From the NCBI RefSeq assembly GCF_006335115.1, contig NZ_VDMJ01000005.1:130145-194144 (forward strand): a stretch of DNA of 64,000 nucleotides. Reading direction: 5' to 3'. The stretch comes from Streptomyces sp. NP160. GTDB taxonomy: Bacteria > Actinomycetota > Actinomycetes > Actinomycetales > Quadrisphaeraceae. Of the stretch, positions 1 to 8,190 are shown one piece after another (positions within the stretch are counted from its first letter, which is position 1; each line of letters starts with the position of its first letter). The translations under genes and the position numbers were made by a program. The notes beneath the pieces are model-generated. The model searched no databases and was not told the DNA's origin. It was given only the letters and a program-made list of their open reading frames with translations.

Positions 1-36
1 GGGGTGCGGGCCCTCCGGCCTGCTGGTCGTCCTGCG

Positions 37-1755
37 TCAGCAGGTGGTCGAGGGGTCGACGGCCTGGTGGGGGTCCGCCGGGCTCTCGGCGGGCGCCGGG
101 ACCGCCGACGACGACGCGCTGGGAGCAGCGCTCGCCGCCGGGGCGGGCGGCGCCGGGTACAGCGCGTTCTCCACCATCTCCCGCAGCGCGTCGTAGTCCG
201 GGTCCCCGGTGGAGATGTTGGCGCTGGTGAAGGACAGGGCGCGGAGGTCGCCGCCCTTCACCACCTGGCCGAGCGTGACGAAGGCGTCGAGCTCGCCGGC
301 GGGGATGTCGGTCTGGATGTTCCTCTCGGCGGCCTTGGCCAGCGACGGGAACGCCGCGGCCAGCTCGACCGGCCCGTACTGCTGCACGGCGGCGGAGATC
401 ACGCACTGCTGGCGGGCCATGCGGTCGTTGTTGTCCGAGCCCTCCCGCGAGCGGGCGAACCACAGCGCCTCGTAGCCGTCCAGCTCCTGGGCCTGGCCCT
501 TCCGGATCCAGCCGGTGATCGGGTACTTGCCACCGGTCTCGAGGTTGTGGCCGCCGCCGATCGGGATGTCGCGCGGCACGTTGAGGGTGATGCCGCCCAT
601 GGCGTCCACGAGCTGCTGGAAGCCCTCCAGGTCGACCATGGCGTAGTAGTCGACGTCCAGGCCGGTCGCGGCGGCCACGGCCTCCTTGGTGGCCTCGACG
701 CCGGGGTCGTTGCCCTTGGCGGTGCCGCCGAACATCTCTGGGTGCAGCGTGCCGAAGAGGTAGACGGCGTTGAGCATGCAGCCGCCCTCGCCGTCCTCCT
801 CGCACGCCTTCGGCCAGGCCTTCGCGGCGGCGCTGCCCTGCGGGAACGGCACGTCCTCGAGCTGGCGGGGCAGGTTGAGGAGCGTGGTGTCACCGGTCTT
901 GGTGTCGATGCTGGCGAGCATGATCGTGTCGGGCCGGGTGCCGACCCGGTCCGAGCCGGTGTCGGCGCCGAGCATGAGCACGTTGACGCGCGGCACCTGC
1001 GCCCAGGGGTTCGCGGCCGCGGTGTCGGGCGCGTTGCCGGAGCGCGACTCGGAGCCGAAGAGGTTCTCGAGCAGGTCGTGGTTGGCCATCGCGTAGCGCG
1101 CCGCCGTGGCCGAGGGGGCCACCACGAGGGCGAGCAGCGCGGTGACGAGCAGCAGCGAGCCCAGCCGCTGGGCCCGGGTGAGCCGGCCGACCCCCGGGGA
1201 GCGGCGCAGGCTCGCATGGGTGGCCACGATGACCACGCACCACAGCAGGGCGCCGAGCGCAGCACCGGCCGCGATGACGAGCATCGCCTGCGGGTCGAAG
1301 GCGATGCTGCGGGCCATCGGCACCAGCCGGCCGGTGAGCAGCACGGCTGCCGCCGCACCGAGCCCGGCGAGCACCGGCAGCAGCACCAGCCAGCCCCAGA
1401 AGCGCCTGCCGGCGGCCACCAGGCCCGCGCCCGGCACGGCGGCGCCGAGCACCGTCAGCAGCACCAGGCGGGTGAAGCCCTCGCCGGAGCTGCTGGCGTG
1501 CCGGCCGCGGGGGTCGTCACCGGCGTGGATGAGGGTCACCTCGTTCGCAGCGGGCCGCGGCGGCGCGCCCTCGGGCGCTCGGCGCGGGGCGGGCGGCCGC
1601 ACGGCCGTCGCGGTGGCGGTGGCGCCGCGGGCGGCGCGCTGCGGGCGGCCGTCGCGGACGTCCCTCACGTCCCCCGCCTCGCGGACGTCCCGCACGCCGC
1701 GGGAGCCGCGGACGTCGCGTCGCCGCGGGTAGCTCCCCGGTTCTGTCACGGTCAC
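37..1755 (-). CDS. LCP (LytR-CpsA-Psr) family cell-wall ligase, copy 1
   Basis: LCP proteins move polyprenyl-linked glycopolymers onto peptidoglycan on the outer face of the membrane. This one (572 aa) has a basic cytoplasmic N-terminus rich in RDVR-type repeats, about four hydrophobic segments between residues 95 and 225, and an LCP domain from about 250 to 460. The domain shows GADTGSDRVGTRPDT with the phosphate-binding Arg and Asp residues, the NLPRQ strand, and WFARSREGSDNNDRMARQ. The C-terminal tail is Pro/Ala/Ser-rich. I chose GTG 1755 because GAGGGGG lies five bases upstream; an in-frame ATG at 1791 is possible. A paralogue lies just upstream on the same strand, 149 bp away. The family assignment is firm; the polymer transferred is unknown. 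Confidence 0.9.
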   Translation of the reverse strand: MTVTEPGSYPRRRDVRGSRGVRDVREAGDVRDVRDGRPQRAARGATATATAVRPPAPRRAPEGAPPRPAANEVTLIHAGDDPRGRHASSSGEGFTRLVLLTVLGAAVPGAGLVAAGRRFWGWLVLLPVLAGLGAAAAVLLTGRLVPMARSIAFDPQAMLVIAAGAALGALLWCVVIVATHASLRRSPGVGRLTRAQRLGSLLLVTALLALVVAPSATAARYAMANHDLLENLFGSESRSGNAPDTAAANPWAQVPRVNVLMLGADTGSDRVGTRPDTIMLASIDTKTGDTTLLNLPRQLEDVPFPQGSAAAKAWPKACEEDGEGGCMLNAVYLFGTLHPEMFGGTAKGNDPGVEATKEAVAAATGLDVDYYAMVDLEGFQQLVDAMGGITLNVPRDIPIGGGHNLETGGKYPITGWIRKGQAQELDGYEALWFARSREGSDNNDRMARQQCVISAAVQQYGPVELAAAFPSLAKAAERNIQTDIPAGELDAFVTLGQVVKGGDLRALSFTSANISTGDPDYDALREMVENALYPAPPAPAASAAPSASSSAVPAPAESPADPHQAVDPSTTC

Positions 1756-1840
1756 CAGACCCCCTCGCGCCCGTGCGACTCGGTCGCGCACGGCGGAAGG
1801 CCATCACACCACCGGGATCACCCAGCCACGCCGCATTCGC

Positions 1841-1867
1841 CACGTGACGCGCCGGAGCGGTCACGTG
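1841..1867. promoter_or_regulatory. Inverted repeat CACGTGAC-N11-GTCACGTG between the two LCP genes
   Basis: CACGTGAC (1841-1848) and GTCACGTG (1860-1867) form a perfect 8-bp inverted repeat. The two CACGTG cores are 21 bp apart, about two helical turns. It lies 86 bp upstream of the copy-1 start and looks like a dimer-of-dimers operator. The regulator is unknown. Confidence 0.4.
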
Positions 1868-1904
1868 TGGTAACGGCCTTCCGCCCTCGCGGCGGCCCGC
1901 GCGG

Positions 1905-3449
1905 TCAGGACGGGCAGACGCTGCTCGCGTCCACCGCCTCGCCGCTGGGCGTGCTCTCGGTGGGGCTGGGCGTGGACCCGTCCGTCGGGCTGGGGGAGGA
2001 CGTGGTGGGCGAGGGCGTCACCGAGGGCGTCGTCGCGGACGGGGAGGGCGCCGGCGGCGGCGGCACGAGCGCCTGCTGCACCAGCTGGTGGATCTGGTCG
2101 TAGTCGGGGTCACCGGTGTCGACCAGCGGCTCGGTGAAGGACAGCGAGCGCAGCGGTGCCTCCTTGACCTTGCGGCCGAGGTCCACGAACGCCGACAGCC
2201 GGCTGGCGGGGATGTCGGTGGTGACGTCGCGCTCGGCGGAGGCGGCCAGCTGCGGGAAGGCGCGGGCCAGGTCGAGCACGCTGTACTGCTGCACGGCGGC
2301 GTTGATGAGGCAGCGCTGGCGGTCCATGCGGTCGTTGTTGTTCGACTGCCAGCGCGAGCGGGCGTACCACTCGGCGTGGTAGCCGTCGAGGAGCTGGTCC
2401 CGGCCCGGCTCGATGTAGCCGGTCACCGGGTAGGTGCCGATGACGCGGCCGGTGCTGCTGAGCCGCTCCCCTCCGCCGATGGGGATGCGCCGGTCGACGG
2501 TGAGGCGGATCCCGCCCATCGCGTCGATGAGGTCCTGGAAGCCGGTGAGGTTCACCATCGCCGTGTAGTCGATGTCCAGTCCCACCACGCCGGCGGCGGC
2601 CTGCTCGGTGGCGGCCAGCCCCGGGTCGTCGGCGCCGGGGAACAGCTGCGGGTTCTGGGTGCCGAAGAGGTAGGCGGCGTTGAGCCAGCAGCCGCCGGTG
2701 CCGTTGGCCTCGCACGCGTCGGGCCAGGCCTGCGCGGCGGGGGTGCCCTCGGGGAAGAAGTTCCCGGACAGCTGCCGGGGCAGGCCGAAGATCACCGTGT
2801 CCCCGGTCACCGTGTTGATGCTGGCGACGATGACGGTGTCGGGCCGGGTGCCGATGCGGTCGGCGCCGGTGTCCGCGCCCACGAGGAGCACGTTGACCCG
2901 CGGGACGCCCTGCCACGGGTCGCGGGCGGTGCCGGTGGGCTCGCCGGAGGCGGCGTCCTGGCCGCTGGGGAACAGGGACGTGATGAGGGAGCGCGAGACC
3001 AGGGCGTACCGGGTGGCCGTCGCGGCGGGGAGGACGACGACGGCGAGCAGCACCACGACGAGCAGCGAGGAGGCGAGGCGGTGCCCCCTCACGCCGCGGT
3101 GCCGGCGCTGGGCGACGTGGGTCCCCACCACCACCGCGCACCACGCGAGGCCGGCCGCGGCGGCCGCCACGGCCAGGCCGAGCAGCACGTCGGCGTCGAG
3201 CAGGTAGCGCTGGGCCACGTCGACGGCGCGCCCCGTGCCCCACAGCACCGCGGCCGCGCCCAGCACGAGCGCGAAGGGCACCAGCGCCAGCCAGCCCAGG
3301 GCCCGGCGGCGGGCGTTGAGCAGCCCCGCACCGGGCACGGCGGTGCCGAGCACCGTCCAGCCGGCGGCACGACCGAACCCGTCCTCTCCGCGCTCGCGGT
3401 GGCGCGGTGGCGCGGTTGCGGTCGAGCCGGTCCGCGTGGTCCCGTCCAG
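1905..3449 (-). CDS. LCP family cell-wall ligase, copy 2 (probable CTG start)
   Basis: Second LCP ligase (514 aa from CTG 3449). The membrane segments and LCP domain match copy 1: GADTGADRIGTRPDT near residue 188, FGLPRQ, and WYARSRWQSNNNDRMDRQR; the tail is Pro/Ser/Thr-rich. The first ordinary start codon in frame is GTG 3353, but it falls inside the first hydrophobic segment. The frame stays open to a stop near 3483, and residues upstream (GEDGFGRAAGWTVLG) align with copy 1 (GEGFTRLVLLTVLG). No ATG or GTG lies in that stretch, whereas a CTG at 3449 follows GGAGG at six bases. CTG initiation is therefore my best reading; an assembly frameshift is the alternative. Confidence 0.8.
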   Translation of the reverse strand: MDGTTRTGSTATAPPRHRERGEDGFGRAAGWTVLGTAVPGAGLLNARRRALGWLALVPFALVLGAAAVLWGTGRAVDVAQRYLLDADVLLGLAVAAAAAGLAWCAVVVGTHVAQRRHRGVRGHRLASSLLVVVLLAVVVLPAATATRYALVSRSLITSLFPSGQDAASGEPTGTARDPWQGVPRVNVLLVGADTGADRIGTRPDTVIVASINTVTGDTVIFGLPRQLSGNFFPEGTPAAQAWPDACEANGTGGCWLNAAYLFGTQNPQLFPGADDPGLAATEQAAAGVVGLDIDYTAMVNLTGFQDLIDAMGGIRLTVDRRIPIGGGERLSSTGRVIGTYPVTGYIEPGRDQLLDGYHAEWYARSRWQSNNNDRMDRQRCLINAAVQQYSVLDLARAFPQLAASAERDVTTDIPASRLSAFVDLGRKVKEAPLRSLSFTEPLVDTGDPDYDQIHQLVQQALVPPPPAPSPSATTPSVTPSPTTSSPSPTDGSTPSPTESTPSGEAVDASSVCPS

Positions 3450-3534
3450 GTGGAGCCTCCGTCGCTGTCGAGGCGCAGGTCAGGTGCCTGCGCACGACCA
3501 GCGTGGGCGGTGACCCGGTGCTGGCCGCGACCAT

Positions 3535-3563
3535 TGCAGCACCTGTTCCTGGGGACTGCTGCA
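3535..3563. promoter_or_regulatory. Inverted repeat TGCAGCA-N15-TGCTGCA
   Basis: A perfect 7-bp inverted repeat lies in the space between LCP copy 2 (minus) and tRNA-Ser (plus). It could be an operator for the LCP gene. A tRNA -10-like TAGGGT follows at 3584-3589. Function is inferred from position only. Confidence 0.25.
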
Positions 3564-3641
3564 CGCGGAGGATCGACACGGCGTAGGGTGGTGCTGCGCT
3601 CACGGGTGCGCTGCGCGGCGACGCGTGTTCCCGTGGCGCGA

Positions 3642-3732
3642 GGAGGTGTCGCCTAGTCCGGTCTATGGCGCCCGCCTGCTAAGCGGGTTTGGGTGTTAAA
3701 GCCCATCGCGGGTTCAAATCCCGCCACCTCCG
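3642..3732 (+). tRNA. tRNA-Ser (anticodon GCU)
   Basis: A 91-nt class II tRNA. Acceptor arms GGAGGTG and CACCTCC pair perfectly, and the anticodon stem CCCGC/GCGGG encloses CTGCTAA, giving anticodon GCU. The variable arm is long, as expected for serine, and the T-loop is GGTTCAAATCC. CCA is not encoded. A -10-like TAGGGT sits at 3584-3589. Confidence 0.97.
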
Positions 3733-3739
3733 CCCTCCG

Positions 3740-3779
3740 GACGACAGGGGCCCCGGCAGCTGCCGGGGCCCCTGTCGTC
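3740..3779. terminator. 40-nt perfect palindrome, bidirectional terminator
   Basis: Positions 3740-3779 form an uninterrupted palindrome centred on GCAGCTGC, with arms running GACGACAGGGG and CCCCTGTCGTC. It lies 7 nt past tRNA-Ser and 19 nt past the stop of the convergent lipoprotein gene, so it can end transcription from both sides. Confidence 0.75.
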
Positions 3780-3798
3780 GCACCGGACCGGCTCACCC

Positions 3799-5355
3799 CT
3801 ACTGGTAGCTGACGAACACCGGGCTCGGCTGCTCCGCCACCGTCTGCTGCGGGGTGAAGGTGGGGGAGTCCTCGTCGTAGAAGTTCTTCCACCCCCACAC
3901 CAGGCCCTCCGGCGCGCCGGCCTGCAGCGCCCGGTACGTGGCCTCCTTCTCGCTGGGGGCGCCGGCGCCGTCGGCGTGCACCACGAACGCCAGCTCGTCG
4001 TGGCTGGTGTCCAGCGAGGCCCGCCCGGTGACCATGGACGTCCGGAACTGGTGCAGCAGGAACACCTTCTGCGGCAGCTGCCGGTCCCGCACCAGCTGCG
4101 CCAGCCAGGCGGAGGTCTCGTCCACCTCCGCCGCCGAGACGCTGCCCACCTGGGCCAGGTGCTGCTGGCCAGGCTGCAGCCGCCACTCCGGGTCGAGCGC
4201 CAGGCCGACGCCCGGCAGCGCGAGGAGCTCCTCGTAGGCCCTGGCCTGCTCCAGGAAGGTGGAGCGGCCCGGCTGCAGGTCCAGCACCACCTGCAGGCCG
4301 GAGCCCAGCGCCTGCTCGACCAGCGGCCGGAGCTCGTCCACGGGGGTCTCGGTGGAGTAGTCGCCGTCGGGGCCGGGAGAGCTGCTCGCCACCGTGGCGA
4401 TGACCTCGAGCGCCGGCGCCGGCGGCAGCGCGTCCAGACCCGCGTACTGCTGGGCCACCTGGCCGGCGCGCGCGATGGTCGCGGTGGCGTCCTGCTCGCC
4501 GAGCACGCCCAGGCTCGGGGTGCCGGGGTGGCCGTACAGCGCCACCAGGCGCCGGCCGGCCAGGGGCAGCTGGCCGCCGAGCCCGGACGGCCCGGGCAGC
4601 TGCACGCCGGTGCGGACCACGGCCAGGCGCTGGTCCAGGCGGTCCGCCGGTCCGAAGGCGTCACCGAGGGCCACCACCGGGACCTGGGGCGCGGCCCCCA
4701 GCTGCTGGACGAGGGCGGCGTCCGCGCGCGGGTCGGCGCCGGGCAGCTGCACGGCCGAGGCGCCCGCCGCCCGCGCGGTCGCCTCCGCGGGACCCGCCTC
4801 GGCGCCCCCGGAGGTCAGGACGACCGCGGTGGGCGCAGCCGGCGCGCTCGCCGCCGGGCCGTCGCCGTCGTCCCCGGTGCCGGACAGGAGCGCGTCGGCG
4901 TCGTCGGCGACGACCAGGCCGCGCTGGGCAGCGGCCTCCTGCGCCGCGGAGCCCACGGGGACCACCTCCGCGCCGAGCCGGGCGACCTCCGCGGCGCCCG
5001 CGTCGCCGGCCACGAGCACCGGGACGCGCAGCCGCTGCGCGGCCTGCGCCGCGGTGGCCTGGGACGCGGTGTCGTCGGCGCCGACGAGGAGGGCGCGGCG
5101 GGCGCTGGTGAACAGCGCGGCGCTGGCGCCCGCGGCGAGGGCGTCGGCGGTGGTCCCCGGGACCAGCGTGGAGGCCCGGGTGGGCACGGTCGCTGCGGCG
5201 GCGCCCGAGTCGTCGAGCGGGGCCGTGCCGCCCGCGGAGGCCGCCGCCGGGGGAGCGCTGCTCTCGCCGTCCCCGGCGGTGCACCCCGTCAGGACGAGCA
5301 CCGCCGCGAGGACCCCGGCAGCGGTGGCGGAGGAGGACGACGAGCAGCGGAGCAC
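3799..5355 (-). CDS. Large secreted lipoprotein of unknown function
   Basis: I do not recognise the whole protein (518 aa). The N-terminus is a lipoprotein signal: a hydrophobic stretch ending in LTGC, with Cys25 as the lipidation site. Ala/Gly-rich segments follow (about 60-330), alternating beta/alpha and recalling cell-wall-binding repeat 2 domains. The C-terminal half (about 330-515) looks like a TIM-barrel, with strands such as LQVVLDLQPG, GVGLALDPEWRL and VFLLHQF, and a final GLVWGWKNFYDEDSP. A polysaccharide-related role outside the membrane is an inference only. GTG 5355 is chosen because GAGG precedes it by eight bases and it gives a compact signal peptide; GTG 5373 is also possible. 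It is divergent from tRNA-Arg. Confidence 0.6.
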   Translation of the reverse strand: MLRCSSSSSATAAGVLAAVLVLTGCTAGDGESSAPPAAASAGGTAPLDDSGAAAATVPTRASTLVPGTTADALAAGASAALFTSARRALLVGADDTASQATAAQAAQRLRVPVLVAGDAGAAEVARLGAEVVPVGSAAQEAAAQRGLVVADDADALLSGTGDDGDGPAASAPAAPTAVVLTSGGAEAGPAEATARAAGASAVQLPGADPRADAALVQQLGAAPQVPVVALGDAFGPADRLDQRLAVVRTGVQLPGPSGLGGQLPLAGRRLVALYGHPGTPSLGVLGEQDATATIARAGQVAQQYAGLDALPPAPALEVIATVASSSPGPDGDYSTETPVDELRPLVEQALGSGLQVVLDLQPGRSTFLEQARAYEELLALPGVGLALDPEWRLQPGQQHLAQVGSVSAAEVDETSAWLAQLVRDRQLPQKVFLLHQFRTSMVTGRASLDTSHDELAFVVHADGAGAPSEKEATYRALQAGAPEGLVWGWKNFYDEDSPTFTPQQTVAEQPSPVFVSYQ

Positions 5356-5493
5356 GCCACGAGCCTCGCCCACCCGGCGCGCGGCCGCCAAAGTGCGCAG
5401 GTGGGACGGCCGCGGGGCCCCTGCTCCGGTCCGGGCGGGGGAACCGGTTCGCGAGCACTCCCGGGCGTCGGGTAATGTCTTCACCGCACTCCA

Positions 5494-5566
5494 GCGCCCG
5501 TAGCTCAACGGATAGAGCATCTGACTACGGATCAGAAGGTTGCAGGTTCGAGTCCTGCCGGGCGCG
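5494..5566 (+). tRNA. tRNA-Arg (anticodon ACG)
   Basis: A 73-nt tRNA with acceptor arms GCGCCCG and CGGGCGC. The anticodon loop ACTACGGA gives ACG (A34 is the substrate of TadA, encoded near 59.4 kb). The T-loop is GGTTCGAGTCC. A -10-like TAATGT is at 5473-5478. CCA is not encoded. Confidence 0.97.
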
Positions 5567-5582
5567 CTCGTTGAGACAGCGA

Positions 5583-5628
5583 CGCAGAGGCCCCCGACCA
5601 GCCGCGAGGCTGGCGGGGGCCTTCTGCG
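5583..5628 (+). terminator. Rho-independent-type hairpin after tRNA-Arg
   Basis: CGCAGAGGCCCCCG pairs with CGGGGGCCTTCTGCG around CCAGCC/GGCTGG, giving a stem of about 20 bp 17 nt after the tRNA. There is no T-tract, as is usual in high-GC actinobacteria. Confidence 0.6.
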
Positions 5629-5736
5629 TGGTCGCCGCGCGCGACGCCGTCCCGAGCGGCGGGCTGCCGTCGACCGGCTCGCGCGCCACGAGCTGCCGAA
5701 CGCCGAACGCTGCTGCAGGTCCGTGCGGTCGGTCGG

Positions 5737-6366
5737 TCACCCGCTCGTCGGACGGGCGACCCACTCGGCGGCCGCCGCCACCTCGCTGCGCTGGGCGCCG
5801 TGACCGCCGGGGCGGACCCTGCGGTCGACCGCCGCGCCGGCGTCCCGCAGCGTCCGCTCGAGCCGGTCCACGCTGCCGCTGGGGGCCATGGGGTCGCTGG
5901 CCCCGTTGAGGAGCAGCACCCGGGTGCCTTCGAGCCCGTGCCCGACCTGGCGGTCGGGCAGGGGGTGCATGCCCGAGAGGGCGATGACCTCCTGCAGCAC
6001 CCCGGGGTGCAGCAGCAGCGTGGCGAGGGCGATGTTGGCGCCGTTGGACAGGCCGACCGCGACGATCCTCCTGCCCTCCAGCGAGTGGGCGGTCCGCGCC
6101 CAGGTGATGAAGTCCGCCAGCCTGGCGGCCTCCGCCACCACGCTGTCCTCGTCGAAGATCCCCTCGGCGTAGCGGCGGAACCACCGCCGCACGCCCTGCT
6201 CGACCACGTCGCCGCGGGGCGAGAGGACAGCCGCGTCGGGGTCGACCATCGGAGCGAGCTCGGCGATCTGCGCCTCGTCACCCCCCGTCCCGTGCAGGGT
6301 GAGCAGCACGGGACCGGGTCCGTCGCGGAACAGGTGCGGTCGCTGCGCCGCAGGGCCGCCCGTCAT
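5737..6366 (-). CDS. Alpha/beta-hydrolase, MhqD-like phospholipase/carboxylesterase
   Basis: A 209-aa alpha/beta-hydrolase of the phospholipase/carboxylesterase group. Visible are the oxyanion strand LLTLHGTGGDE, the nucleophile elbow VGLSNGAN (Ser about 107), the acid in LLNGASDPMAP, and the catalytic His in PGGHGAQ. ATG 6366 overlaps the stop of the upstream dioxygenase gene (ATGA), so the two are translationally coupled. In Bacillus the same pairing (MhqO with MhqD) protects against quinones and other electrophiles. The biochemical class is firm; quinone detoxification is inferred from the neighbour. Confidence 0.85.
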   Translation of the reverse strand: MTGGPAAQRPHLFRDGPGPVLLTLHGTGGDEAQIAELAPMVDPDAAVLSPRGDVVEQGVRRWFRRYAEGIFDEDSVVAEAARLADFITWARTAHSLEGRRIVAVGLSNGANIALATLLLHPGVLQEVIALSGMHPLPDRQVGHGLEGTRVLLLNGASDPMAPSGSVDRLERTLRDAGAAVDRRVRPGGHGAQRSEVAAAAEWVARPTSG

Positions 6367-7337
6367 CGGCCGACCGCGTCGGCGGCGGGGTTGTTCTCCG
6401 CGGGCAGGCTGATCCGGGGGACGGCGCGCTCGATGGCCTCGCGGCGGGGCTCCAGCCACGGCGGCAGCTTCAGGGAGCGCCCGAGCTCCAGCAGCGGCTC
6501 GTCGACGTCGAAGCCGGGGGTGTCGGTCGCGATCTCGAAGAGCACCCCTCCGGGCTCGCGGAAGTAGATCGAGGTGAAGTACTGCCGGTCCAGGACCGTC
6601 GTCACGTGGTGGCCGCGCTCGGCGAGCTCGTGGCGCCAGGCCTCCTGGGCCGCGCGGTCGGGGACGCGGAAGGCGATGTGGTGGACGGTGCCACCGGCGG
6701 TCAGGCCCTCCGAGCCGCGTCCCGCGGCCACCACGTCGACGATGTCGCCCGGCCCGCCGTCACCGGCGGCCAGGCGGGTGGTGCCGCCGCGCTGGGACAC
6801 GACGCGCAGGCCGAGGTCCTCGGTCAGCACCCCGATGGTCCGCTCGGGCCGGGCGACGGTCAGGACCGAGGAGTGCTGGCCGCGCACGGCGTGCTCGGCG
6901 GGCACCGCGGGGGTGTCCCACGGGTCGCGCGGGTCCTCGGTGCTGGAGGCGACCAGCTCCAGCTGGAGCCCGTCGGGGTCGCGGACGAGCAGGCGCTCCT
7001 CCTCCGAGCCCGCGCTCCGCAGCTCGCTCTCCACGCCGAGGGCGGCGAAGTGGCCGCGCCACCAGCCGAGGCTCCCGGCCGGCACGGAGAAGGCCGTGGA
7101 CGTGGACTGACCGGTCCCGATGCGGCCCTGCTGCACGCCGGGCCACGGGAAGAAGGTCATGAGCGAGCCCGGGCGGCCAGCGGCGTCCCCGTAGTAGAGG
7201 TGGTAGGCCCCCGGGGAGTCGAAGTTGACGGTGCGCTTGACCAGGCGCAGCCCCAGCGCCGTGACGTAGAAGTCGATGTTCGCCTGGGGGTGCCCGGCGA
7301 TGGCGGTGACGTGGTGCAGGCCGCTGGTGCTCGACAT
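6363..7337 (-). CDS. Ring-cleaving dioxygenase, two VOC domains (MhqO-like)
   Basis: A 324-aa vicinal-oxygen-chelate protein with tandem glyoxalase-fold halves (about 5-130 and 150-285). Candidate metal ligands are the His in LHHVTAIAG, the His in VHHIAFRV and the Glu in LFEIATD. MhqO/PcpA-type proteins open hydroquinone or catechol rings. ATG 7337 is well placed after GGAGGA. The downstream hydrolase overlaps it by four bases. Two overlapping inverted repeats lie 45-70 bp upstream and probably bind the repressor. The family is clear; the aromatic substrate is not. Confidence 0.87.
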   Translation of the reverse strand: MSSTSGLHHVTAIAGHPQANIDFYVTALGLRLVKRTVNFDSPGAYHLYYGDAAGRPGSLMTFFPWPGVQQGRIGTGQSTSTAFSVPAGSLGWWRGHFAALGVESELRSAGSEEERLLVRDPDGLQLELVASSTEDPRDPWDTPAVPAEHAVRGQHSSVLTVARPERTIGVLTEDLGLRVVSQRGGTTRLAAGDGGPGDIVDVVAAGRGSEGLTAGGTVHHIAFRVPDRAAQEAWRHELAERGHHVTTVLDRQYFTSIYFREPGGVLFEIATDTPGFDVDEPLLELGRSLKLPPWLEPRREAIERAVPRISLPAENNPAADAVGR

Positions 7338-7381
7338 GGGTCCTCCTCCGTCGCCGCTCCCGCGCGACGCGGGAGCGGGTC

Positions 7382-7407
7382 GATGCACAAGCATCAGTTG
7401 AAAACTG
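7382..7407 (-). promoter_or_regulatory. Two abutting inverted repeats upstream of the dioxygenase operon
   Basis: GATGC-ACAA-GCATC (7382-7395) and CAGTT-GAA-AACTG (7395-7407) share one base, inside an unusually AT-rich patch of an otherwise GC-rich region. They lie 45-70 bp upstream of the MhqO-like start, where a MarR/DUF24-type repressor operator would be expected. A -35-like TTGGAT lies just beyond on the minus strand (7418-7413). Confidence 0.5.
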
Positions 7408-7473
7408 TACTATCCAACGACGGCGGTGCCCCGCGTCTTCCCGGGCTGCTCGCGGGCTCGGCCCGCCCCGTGC

Positions 7474-8079
7474 TCAGTCGGCGTCGACCAGCGCGGCGGT
7501 GGCGGGCTGCGCCCGCAGCGCGTCGCGGCGCGCCGCCACCGTGCTCGGCTCCCACCGGGTCTCACCGTCCACCAGGCGGTACCCGTCGTGGACCTCGCCG
7601 GCGCCGTCCACCCACCGCACCGCTGCGCCACCGTCCGCGGACGGTGCCTCGTGCACGAAGAAGGCGCCGTCCACGAAGGCGTCCGGCGTGGCGAACAGCT
7701 CGGTGCTCACCGGCACCCGGTGCCGCAGGCGGACCGCTTCGACCGCTGCGGCGTAGCGCGCGCGGGCCCGCTTGACGACGGGTCCCGCGCCCGGTCCCGG
7801 CGCCGTCTGCGTGGCCAGCACCTCGCCCGACATGCCCACCCAGTAGCGGGGGTGGCTGTGGTCGTCGCGGACGTCGATGAAGTTGGCGCCCGGCGCCTTC
7901 GCGTCGGGGTGCGGCTCCAGGGGCGCGTCGGCGGGGACGTCCTCCAGCGCGTGCACGCGCCGCACCGCCTCGGCGGCCATGCGGGCGGAGAGCTCGCGGG
8001 GCTCCCGGTGGGTGGTGGGGACGCCGAGGGTGGCTGCAGCGTCGGGGGCGGGCTCCTGCGAGGCGCTCACGCCGGTCAC
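7474..8079 (-). CDS. Conserved-looking hypothetical protein
   Basis: I do not recognise this 201-aa soluble protein. A disordered N-terminus is followed by an alpha/beta body with FIDVRDDHSHPRYWVGMSGEV, aromatic residues and charged patches; there is no signal peptide or membrane segment. GTG 8079 and GTG 8070 are both possible starts, neither with a strong ribosome site. It is divergent from the FAD/Fe-S oxidase and upstream of, but separated from, the mhqO-like operon. The minus-strand frame stays open far beyond 8079, but that extension is only the antisense shadow of the oxidase. Confidence 0.6.
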   Translation of the reverse strand: MTGVSASQEPAPDAAATLGVPTTHREPRELSARMAAEAVRRVHALEDVPADAPLEPHPDAKAPGANFIDVRDDHSHPRYWVGMSGEVLATQTAPGPGAGPVVKRARARYAAAVEAVRLRHRVPVSTELFATPDAFVDGAFFVHEAPSADGGAAVRWVDGAGEVHDGYRLVDGETRWEPSTVAARRDALRAQPATAALVDAD

Positions 8080-8190
8080 GGTAGGTGCGGCGGGGACCCG
8101 CGGGAAGGGCGGCGCGCGTCCTCCTCGCGAGGGCCTGGCGCCGTGGGGGATGCTGGGCGGCAGCTCGGCAGCCAGCACCGGAGGTGGCCC

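Noticed and set aside
1655-1740. GCGGACGTC repeats as a possible CRISPR or binding array
   Set aside because: They are irregular and in frame with the RDVR repeats of LCP copy 1; there are no spacers of constant length.
2088-3656. A plus-strand frame opposite LCP copy 2
   Set aside because: No motif, Gly/Arg/Val-rich; the minus-strand LCP homology is decisive.
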